The notes under the pieces: model-generated
The model's database searches: none
What the model saw: the letters and a program-made list of their open reading frames with translations, nothing else
What the model was told of the DNA's origin: nothing
Translations under genes and position numbers: made by a program
Shown here: piece after piece, positions 58,277 to 64,000 of the stretch
How the letters are laid out: every line of letters starts with the position of its first letter
Position numbering within the stretch: position 1 is the first letter of the stretch
Origin: Thermodesulfobium narugense DSM 14796
GTDB taxonomy: Bacteria > Thermodesulfobiota > Thermodesulfobiia > Thermodesulfobiales > Thermodesulfobiaceae
Assembly (NCBI RefSeq): GCF_000212395.1
Contig: NC_015499.1
Coordinates: 1,313,421 to 1,377,420, forward strand
Direction of reading: 5' to 3'
DNA length: 64,000 bases

Positions 58277-58862
58277 ACAATACCTCCAAATTTTCTTTTT
58301 TGCAGTAGTAGTTCCAGGCTTCAATTGATATTGGATGAAGCTCCTGGTAGTTATCCATCAAATACTTAAAGCTATAAGTAAAACACCACAAAAAAACCTT
58401 TTCAATTTCATCAGGTAATAATTTTCGCGCATTAAGTAAGCTTTCATCTACGTGTGAGCCTTGTGTAATGGCAATTTTATCTGCTATAAAAAGAGCCACT
58501 GCCATTTTGCCCATATTTACTGCTCCTGTTGTATGTAGACAAATCGATTCGTATATTTCCCAATCATTTATATTTAACTTATCAATCAACCAATTCGCTG
58601 CTACCTGACCATGAAGTAATATTGGTCTTTTTTTGTCTAAAGTAGAAATATTTATTTTGTACTTTTTGGCTTCACTTAACATATCTTCAGGAGATAATGG
58701 TCTTGCCGTGTCATGCATTAAAGCCGCAATATATATTCTCTCGGCATCCACCCCTATAATAGAAGCAATAGATTTCGCTTCTTCTGCAACAGCCATTGTA
58801 TGGTGAAACCTATACGTATTTCCTAGTTTATCTTTTACAAATTCTAAAACTTTATCTACCAA
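58263..58862 (-). CDS. yqeK: HD-domain bis(5'-nucleosyl)-tetraphosphatase YqeK
   Basis: This 199-residue HD-superfamily phosphohydrolase has [16 protein letters not shown] at the N-terminus and [16 protein letters not shown] with the HD pair, then [11 protein letters not shown] and [21 protein letters not shown]. YqeK proteins cleave Ap4A to ADP. The gene neighbours rsfS as usual. ATG 58862. Confidence 0.9.
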   Translation of the reverse strand: MVDKVLEFVKDKLGNTYRFHHTMAVAEEAKSIASIIGVDAERIYIAALMHDTARPLSPEDMLSEAKKYKINISTLDKKRPILLHGQVAANWLIDKLNINDWEIYESICLHTTGAVNMGKMAVALFIADKIAITQGSHVDESLLNARKLLPDEIEKVFLWCFTYSFKYLMDNYQELHPISIEAWNYYCKKENLEVLFGKR

Positions 58863-58940
58863 AAAGCTTCCCTACCTTTTCAAAATTTGTTTTATCTGTT
58901 AATATTATACATATTTTGCATACACAAAGGAGGCGAAACA

Positions 58941-59129
58941 ATGTCAAAATTTTGTGCAATATGTGGCAAAGGGCCGTCAACAGGAAATAACGTTAGCCAC
59001 TCCAACAGGAAGACACGCCGTCGTTTTTTGCCAAACCTTCAGAAGATAAAGGTGAATCTTGAAGGCAGCATAAAAAATGTTTATGTTTGCACAAGTTGTA
59101 TAAAGTCAAACAAAGTCGTACGTGCATAA
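58941..59129 (+). CDS. rpmB: 50S ribosomal protein bL28 (zinc-ribbon form)
   Basis: This 62-residue protein has [20 protein letters not shown], the bL28 core. Four cysteines (C5, C8, C50, C53) show it is the zinc-binding C+ form. The frame opens at 58887, but ATG 58941 follows AAAGGAGG at good spacing. It is on its own, divergent from yqeK. Confidence 0.96.
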   Translation: MSKFCAICGKGPSTGNNVSHSNRKTRRRFLPNLQKIKVNLEGSIKNVYVCTSCIKSNKVVRA

Positions 59130-59130
59130 A

Positions 59131-59154
59131 GGGGGTCAATTTTGTTATCCCCCT
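59131..59154. terminator. Weak bidirectional hairpin between rpmB and pilT
   Basis: GGGGG (59131-59135) / CCCCC (59149-59153) with a 13-nt loop. It follows the rpmB stop directly and overlaps the last codons of pilT on the other strand. On the minus strand TTTAT follows. T-tracts are short, so it is modest as a terminator. Confidence 0.4.
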
Positions 59155-60272
59155 CCCTTTTGGGAGCTTGTAATCTCTCCAAACGCATCTGCGCTATTAT
59201 AAACTCCTCTTAACATCTGTTCAAGCTCGCTAGGTCTATAAGAAGCATTGAGAGCTGTGGTCTTATCAATTTTTCCTTCTTGAAACAATTTAAAAAGTGC
59301 TTGATTAAGAGTACTCATGGAATTGAACTGACCATTTTTTATATCAGTATACATGTCATCTAACCTTGCCTCAGCAATTAAATCCTTTATGTGTGGAGTT
59401 ACAACCATCACCTCACAAGCCACCACTCTTCCCTTCTTATCAATAGTAGGCAAAAGAGTTTGTGATATAACAACCTTTAGAGTTTCAGAAAGTCTCAATC
59501 TTACAAAGTGTTGCTGCTCGGCAGGAAAAGTGTTCACTATTCTGTCAACAGTAGAATAAGAATTATTTGTGTGTAGAGTTGATAAAACCAGATGGCCTGT
59601 TTCCGCTGCTAAGAAGGCAGAATTAATGGTTTCTTGATCCCTCATCTCACCTATAAATATAATATCCGGATCCTCACGAAGTGCATACCTAAGAGCTTCA
59701 GGAAAACTTCTTACATCCACACCAACTTCTCTTTGAATAATATTTGATTTTTTATCTGTAAAGACATACTCTATAGGATCTTCAACAGTTATGATATTTA
59801 AACTTTTCAAGCTGTTAAAATCATCAATCATCGAAGCCATAGTTGTAGATTTTCCTGAACCCGTTGGGCCTGTTACAAGAACCAATCCCTGCCTAAAATT
59901 TCTAATTTTTTCGATCACATCGGGCAAAGAAAGCTCTTCCCATGAATAAGGATTCATAGGCAATATTCTTAATGCAATGCCAATTGTCCCTCTATTAAAA
60001 TAAATATTCGCACGGCATCTGGATTTATTTTCATATGTAAACCCAAAATCAAGACCAAGTTCTGAAAACACCCTTTTTTGCTGCTCAGGAGTTAAAAGCT
60101 GCAATATTATCTTCTTTAGTTCCTCGTCTTTAAAAAATGGCAAATAAGATACTTTTCCAAGTTTGCCATGAATTCTAAATATAGGATACGAATCGCTCTT
60201 AAGATGGATATCGCTTGCTTCTAACCTTAAAGCTTCATCGAAAACTTGAGCAAATAAAGGATCAAATATCAC
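59145..60272 (-). CDS. pilT: PilT-type type IV pilus retraction ATPase
   Basis: This 375-residue hexameric ATPase has an N-terminal PAS-like domain, Walker A GPTGSGKST at residues 135-143, the Asp box EDPIEYVF, Walker B DPDIIFIGEMRD, and the His box GHLVLSTLHTNN. It powers pilus retraction and twitching. GTG 60272 overlaps the end of the DsrC-like gene; no other pilus gene is in the window. PilU-type roles are possible. The adjacency to a DsrC homologue is unusual. Confidence 0.92.
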   Translation of the reverse strand: MIFDPLFAQVFDEALRLEASDIHLKSDSYPIFRIHGKLGKVSYLPFFKDEELKKIILQLLTPEQQKRVFSELGLDFGFTYENKSRCRANIYFNRGTIGIALRILPMNPYSWEELSLPDVIEKIRNFRQGLVLVTGPTGSGKSTTMASMIDDFNSLKSLNIITVEDPIEYVFTDKKSNIIQREVGVDVRSFPEALRYALREDPDIIFIGEMRDQETINSAFLAAETGHLVLSTLHTNNSYSTVDRIVNTFPAEQQHFVRLRLSETLKVVISQTLLPTIDKKGRVVACEVMVVTPHIKDLIAEARLDDMYTDIKNGQFNSMSTLNQALFKLFQEGKIDKTTALNASYRPSELEQMLRGVYNSADAFGEITSSQKGGG

Positions 60273-60588
60273 CTGTAGGCACCGGTAAACCAGATAATTT
60301 GCTTAATAAATAGAGATATCCATCCTTATATTTCATGGGGAAAAGTCTTGACATATCTTTCTCACTTAGATTAAATTCTCTCTCTATCTGCTTTTTTGGC
60401 GGCATAACCTTGTCAACTTCGTAATATCTTCTTACGTAATCAATAATTTTCCAATGGATGTCTGAAAGAATAATATTATTTTCCTTAGCTACAGCTTCAG
60501 CAAATTCCTTTGTCCAACAGTCATAATCTAATAAATTGCCTTCTTGATCTACATAATATTCACTTTTGTTGACTTTAAAGATTCTCAA
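60262..60588 (-). CDS. DsrC/TusE-family protein lacking both redox cysteines (RspA-like)
   Basis: This 108-residue protein is of the DsrC/TusE/DsvC fold: LLDYDCWTKEFAEAVAKE, HWKIIDYVRRYYEV and a C-terminal SGLPVPTGDI arm. In DsrC that arm ends GLPKPTGCV with two conserved Cys that carry the sulfane trisulfide; here the penultimate position is Asp and the position 11 residues before it is Ser. It therefore cannot do DsrC redox chemistry and matches the cysteine-less subgroup thought to be regulatory. TTG 60588 follows GGGGTGG. It is co-encoded with pilT. Confidence 0.85.
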   Translation of the reverse strand: MRIFKVNKSEYYVDQEGNLLDYDCWTKEFAEAVAKENNIILSDIHWKIIDYVRRYYEVDKVMPPKKQIEREFNLSEKDMSRLFPMKYKDGYLYLLSKLSGLPVPTGDI

Positions 60589-60643
60589 TCAACCACCCCA
60601 TGTTTTTTTGTTATTATATCACAAATCTTTATGATTGAAAATT

Positions 60644-60657
60644 TTGATCTAGATCAA
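60644..60657. promoter_or_regulatory. Perfect FNR/CRP-superfamily-type palindrome
   Basis: TTGATCTAGATCAA is a perfect 14-bp palindrome identical to the FNR consensus half-sites TTGAT-N4-ATCAA. It lies in the divergent region between the DsrC-like/pilT genes (55 bases from the TTG start) and the siroheme reductase gene (65 bases from ATG 60723), so one bound regulator could control both. Confidence 0.65.
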
Positions 60658-60722
60658 TTTTTACAATTCCAAATAATTTAAAATAAATAATATAACTTAA
60701 TTAATAATTTAAGGAGTAAATT

Positions 60723-61352
60723 ATGAATCCAGAAATTCTAAAAAAACTTCCTATGAGTTTTTATGTTCCAGATGGAGTTTTAAACCCTCTTCAACTAAAA
60801 TTGCTTTTAGAATTATCAAATAACGGCTTTGAAGTAATTTTATCTGGCAATTCATCAATTACCATACCAAATCTAGACCCTTTAACAAAAGAAAAATTAA
60901 AAGAATCTGGTTTTTTACAGATGCCTCACATGGAAAACAAAGTATTTTATGCCCAGACTTGCCTTTCAAAACCATATTGTCCTATGTCAAGACAAGATGC
61001 CAGAACTCTTTCGAGAAGAATAAACGAAAATTTCTATGGTATGATTACTCCTGCAAAAGTAAAGATATCTATTAGTGGCTGCCCAAATGGATGTAGCGAA
61101 CCTTTAGTAAGAGATATCGGGATAATGGGTTATCCTACTGGATACGCTATAACAATTGGGGGATTTGCTGGTAGAAATGGTGGCATAGGCGAGGTAATCT
61201 TCTTAAACCTAGATGAAAGCCAAACGGTAGCGAAATTGGCAAAGTTACTTGAAATTTATAAAAATTATGCACAAGAAAAGGAAAGAATGTATAAATTTCT
61301 AAGAAGAGTAAGCTTAGAATTTATAAAAGAAAAAATGGAGAGTAAAGAATAA
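60723..61352 (+). CDS. Small siroheme-[4Fe-4S] sulfite/nitrite reductase-family protein
   Basis: This 209-residue protein has the complete siroheme/cluster motif: C80 and C86 (TCLSKPYC), C120 and C124 (SGCPNGC), a C-x5-C...C-x3-C arrangement, followed by DIGIMG. There is no ferredoxin domain. The length matches the small anaerobic assimilatory-type sulfite reductases of sulfate reducers and methanogens (about 210-220 residues). ATG 60723 follows AAGGAG. It is divergent from the DsrC-like gene across the FNR palindrome and convergent with the DsrMK-like pair. Sulfite is the likeliest substrate. Confidence 0.85.
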   Translation: MNPEILKKLPMSFYVPDGVLNPLQLKLLLELSNNGFEVILSGNSSITIPNLDPLTKEKLKESGFLQMPHMENKVFYAQTCLSKPYCPMSRQDARTLSRRINENFYGMITPAKVKISISGCPNGCSEPLVRDIGIMGYPTGYAITIGGFAGRNGGIGEVIFLNLDESQTVAKLAKLLEIYKNYAQEKERMYKFLRRVSLEFIKEKMESKE

Positions 61353-61365
61353 ACTTTACTCTCCA
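61325..61365 (-). terminator. Intrinsic terminator for the DsrMK-like pair
   Basis: Perfect 12-bp inverted repeat TGGAGAGTAAAG (61336-61347) / CTTTACTCTCCA (61354-61365) with a 6-nt loop. On the minus strand a T-rich tract (TTTTTTCTTTT) follows, so it terminates the dsrK side. The stem lies inside the 3' end of the siroheme reductase gene and its loop holds that gene's stop codon. Confidence 0.85.
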
Positions 61366-61378
61366 ATAAAATTTAAGA

Positions 61379-62998
61379 TTAATATTCATCCCATGTTATA
61401 TAAGGTTTCTTAAGATCAACCATAGCATTAACCATTAGCTCAACTAATCCGCCGTAAGTAAGATTAAATTTTTCCTTGCAATTATAATGTGCAAAAAGAT
61501 CTCTAATTGTTCCTTTGCAATTCGAACACGGAGCACACACATATTTTGGTATGTTTGGATCTAATTCATCCTTGAAAGCATTTAAAATTTGATTCAGTTT
61601 CATTCGCGATGAAACCTTATTTCTCCATTGAGGGAAGTTCAAACCCTGCATAATAGCAAATCCGGATCCTCCACCACAGCAATAATTATAGACACCATTT
61701 GGATGCATTTCTCTCCATTGTGGAGCAATTGCGCTAAGGACTTTTCTTTGTGGCATAACTATTCCCATATTTCTTACTATATTACATGGATCATGGAGAG
61801 TAACCGGAAAGTTATTCTTTGATGGATCAAATTTTATAGCACCGCTCTTATAAATCTCCCAAAATAAAGGCAAACAAGATTCTCTTGAAATTTCTGAGCT
61901 AGCAAGATCCCCTGTTAAAATTCTATCCCCAATAACGCAAAATGCCTTTGTAGAGTGTCCACATTCTCCAATAACTATTCTTTTAACGCCTAGGTCTTTC
62001 CCAATTTTTGCTTGTCTCAAAACTACCCTTGCAGCTTCAATATCATCGTTCCAAAGGCCATAGTTAACGTTATCGTATCCAACTGGTTCATCAGATATAG
62101 TCCAGCTTATACCGGCAGCATCAAATAATATAGCAAATGCAGCTGGATTTTCGTGCCATGAAACGAATTCACCCGCATTATGAAGCAGTAATATTTCAGC
62201 ACCTTTCTTATTAATGGGGAATTTAATCTTAATTCCTGTTTTTTCATATGTATCTTCTTCAACAAACTCTAAATAGTCCTTTAGCGCCATCGGTGAAAGC
62301 CCGGTAGAAGAACCAATTGTTAGTTGTAACCGAGAACCCTTCTCCAATATTTCAACCGGAGAAATTCCCAATTCTTGGCTTAAAAGAACCCTAATTTCTC
62401 TTGCAAGATAACCATTATCTATACCAACAGGACATCTTTGTGCACATCTTCTACAAAGATTGCATCTATGAGCTAATTCTGCCAATCTATATATAGTTTT
62501 CCAATTAAGATCTACATCAGCACCTACAAAAGATCCTAAAAGCTTGCCCTCAGGTGTAAAATATTTCTTGTATATTCTCCTTAGTATTTCTATTCGATAA
62601 GTCGGTCTATAAATTTCTTGTCTTCCGCTAGCGATAAACACATGACATGCTTCAGAACAGGTTTGGCATCTTACGCAATAATCCAAACCAGTTTTCAAAA
62701 TTTGCAACATAGTCCAATTATTTTTCGGATCTAAAAGCTTCTCAAAACCACTTAAAAATTTTCTGACGATCTCGTTCTCTTCTTCTTTAGTTTTGGGCGG
62801 GTACAAATTACTTAGTGCTATATGACCATCTAGATACCAATCATATGTATTTTTTATTTTATCGCTGGTTGGCTCAAGTGGAGTTTCTTCATTTTTATCT
62901 ATACCTAGAATATCTATCAAGTCATCCATTTCGATAGGAGCCATGGGTTCGTTAAGATCTTTTGATATATCTCTAAATGGCGGTCTTTTTATTGCCAT
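61379..62998 (-). CDS. dsrK: DsrK/HdrD-type Fe-S oxidoreductase
   Basis: This 539-residue cytoplasmic protein has two [4Fe-4S] ferredoxin motifs (CVRCQTCSEACHVF and CNLCRRCAQRCPVG, about residues 110-210), then two CCG-type domains: HDPCN...NYCCGGGSG and CAPCSNCKGT. This is the catalytic layout of HdrD, DsrK and TmcB, which reduce or oxidise thiol-disulfide pairs such as the DsrC trisulfide. The membrane partner is encoded just upstream with overlap. It is named dsrK by domain and context; TmcB or an HdrD-like role is possible. ATG 62998 follows AAAGGGG. Confidence 0.82.
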   Translation of the reverse strand: MAIKRPPFRDISKDLNEPMAPIEMDDLIDILGIDKNEETPLEPTSDKIKNTYDWYLDGHIALSNLYPPKTKEEENEIVRKFLSGFEKLLDPKNNWTMLQILKTGLDYCVRCQTCSEACHVFIASGRQEIYRPTYRIEILRRIYKKYFTPEGKLLGSFVGADVDLNWKTIYRLAELAHRCNLCRRCAQRCPVGIDNGYLAREIRVLLSQELGISPVEILEKGSRLQLTIGSSTGLSPMALKDYLEFVEEDTYEKTGIKIKFPINKKGAEILLLHNAGEFVSWHENPAAFAILFDAAGISWTISDEPVGYDNVNYGLWNDDIEAARVVLRQAKIGKDLGVKRIVIGECGHSTKAFCVIGDRILTGDLASSEISRESCLPLFWEIYKSGAIKFDPSKNNFPVTLHDPCNIVRNMGIVMPQRKVLSAIAPQWREMHPNGVYNYCCGGGSGFAIMQGLNFPQWRNKVSSRMKLNQILNAFKDELDPNIPKYVCAPCSNCKGTIRDLFAHYNCKEKFNLTYGGLVELMVNAMVDLKKPYITWDEY

Positions 62999-63893
62999 TA
63001 TTATTTCCCCTTTCTTCTACTTTAAGATTAGTAGCTACCTCAGCCCACGACGCGCCAGGAATAGCATGAGGAGCAGACCAGAACTGTTTGTATTTTAGTT
63101 GTTCTTGAAGAATTAAATCAATTTTTTTTCCTTTCATATTCAGAGCATCATCCCACATAATAGCGTGCCATGTCCAATACTTTATTGGAGCGTGCATAAA
63201 TTTCGAAAATGGAAAATATAATAGGAAAAACTGAAACAAAAAAAATTGAACAGTTACCAACAAGGATACGTGTGAATATTTAAAAGTGATAATAGAGTTT
63301 AAATATTTTAAAATATCGTGATTAACATCGAACAAAAAAACAGATAATGTGGCAACAAACATAGCAAAAAGCAAAAACAGGTTGAAGAAATCCAAGGGTG
63401 TAGTATAAAATCTTAATTCTTCCGAAAATATCCTCTTTAAAATCAAAAGGAAAGATCCTAAAGTTCCAAATATTCCTGATACAATACCCAAAATGCTTGA
63501 TAACTGTATTAAATAATAAAAAGGCCAAAAAATAGAAAGTACTGATAAGAAAATCCAACCAAATAACAAATACAATCCCCAATGCAAAAGTAAAGAGGGA
63601 AACCAAAGACCATAAATATTGTATTCTTTTACCCTACTCAAGAAAAGAACTTCTTTAAGAATTTCGATTATATCGTTTACCCATATATGCTTTAGCCCCT
63701 TTTTAGACTCTTCAACGTAGTTTGCCTCTTCCATATAACTACCACCATAACTGTGGTTTGGATCGTGAGCTACTGGATATAGCTCTGCCCTTAAATGTAA
63801 GGGCATATTGTTGATCTTTAGTAACTTAATGAAAGATCCAAGAAAAAAACATATTACAGAAAACCACGCAAAATAGATCATAAATTGGCTCAA
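62973..63893 (-). CDS. dsrM: DsrM/NarI-type cytochrome b membrane subunit
   Basis: This 306-residue membrane protein has about six segments. It has an N-terminal helix, a periplasmic or cytoplasmic loop of about 80 residues, then a NarI-like bundle with candidate haem histidines (LLLHWGLYLL, and a His in KYSHVSLL). It would pass electrons from menaquinol to the DsrK-like subunit, whose gene overlaps its 3' end by 26 bases. The start is TTG 63893 with AGGAGGT upstream. A TmcC or HmeC identity is also possible. Confidence 0.8.
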   Translation of the reverse strand: MSQFMIYFAWFSVICFFLGSFIKLLKINNMPLHLRAELYPVAHDPNHSYGGSYMEEANYVEESKKGLKHIWVNDIIEILKEVLFLSRVKEYNIYGLWFPSLLLHWGLYLLFGWIFLSVLSIFWPFYYLIQLSSILGIVSGIFGTLGSFLLILKRIFSEELRFYTTPLDFFNLFLLFAMFVATLSVFLFDVNHDILKYLNSIITFKYSHVSLLVTVQFFLFQFFLLYFPFSKFMHAPIKYWTWHAIMWDDALNMKGKKIDLILQEQLKYKQFWSAPHAIPGASWAEVATNLKVEERGNNNGNKKTAI

Positions 63894-64000
63894 TGTTACC
63901 TCCTTTGTTTGAAGTGATGTCTATAGAAAATTTATTTTATCACATTAATTCAATGTATTATTAAAAAAATTATTATTTTCATATTTTACTGAAAATTCAG

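Noticed and set aside
1-64000. CRISPR arrays, insertion sequences, prophage genes or transposases
   Set aside because: No direct-repeat/spacer pattern, no transposase or integrase, and no tRNA-associated direct repeats were seen.

Overview
The window is strongly AT-rich bacterial DNA, about one third G+C by eye, with dense operons and frequent TTG starts. An ADP-heptose pathway (LPS core), an outer-membrane beta-barrel, an RND pump and a DegP-type protease point to a cell with two membranes. A small siroheme sulfite-reductase-type protein, a DsrC-like protein and a DsrMK-type redox pair point to dissimilatory sulfur metabolism. A tungstate transporter, serine/threonine ammonia-lyases and a large NAD-glutamate dehydrogenase suggest an anaerobe that can use amino acids. 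My inference is a sulfate/sulfite-reducing anaerobe, possibly Thermodesulfobium-like. No 16S rRNA is present to confirm this.

Layout. 1-6.3 kb (- strand) is a six-gene serine/threonine catabolism operon: threonine ammonia-lyase, amino-acid permease, two-subunit Fe-S serine dehydratase, RidA and an NAD-glutamate dehydrogenase cut by the window edge. 6.7-8.0 kb is enolase. 8.1-11.4 kb is a promoter, a Moco/Tuco-type riboswitch and the tungstate transporter wtpABC. 12.3-13.9 kb is a rubredoxin-like microprotein, a Fur/PerR regulator, a tautomerase and panB. 13.9-19.1 kb (- strand) is coaE downstream of an uncharacterised envelope cluster: TolQ/ExbB-like and ExbD/TolR-like subunits, two exported proteins, an outer-membrane barrel and a copper-amine-oxidase-N-domain protein. 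19.2-26.8 kb is guaA-guaB3, an NDUFA9-like protein, split heptose genes, an aminotransferase and a glycosyltransferase. 26.9-35.9 kb is htrA, rpoC and rpoB.

36-40.3 kb holds tatA, tRNA-Val(CAC), a serpin, a 21-repeat MORN protein and a TPR protein. 40.4-51.9 kb (+ strand) is an MscS channel, a two-component RND efflux system, an MFS transporter, an iron-type alcohol dehydrogenase, a PAS-GGDEF protein, an NlpC/P60 hydrolase and an exported protein. 51.9-56 kb (- strand) is hrcA-dnaJ-rsmE-mtaB without grpE-dnaK. 56.2-59.1 kb is ilvD, rsfS, yqeK and rpmB. 59.1-64 kb is pilT with a cysteine-less DsrC homologue, divergent from a small siroheme reductase across a perfect FNR-type palindrome, then a DsrMK-like pair.

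The most interesting points are: (1) the minimal TolQ/ExbD-like module co-encoded with dedicated periplasmic and outer-membrane proteins; (2) three genes that seem to start at AUU or AUA codons (exported protein near 17.6 kb, MscS near 40.4 kb, MFS near 45.9 kb); (3) the DsrC homologue that has lost both redox cysteines, paired with PilT and sharing an FNR-like site with a siroheme reductase; (4) a serpin with a shortened, non-canonical reactive-centre loop.
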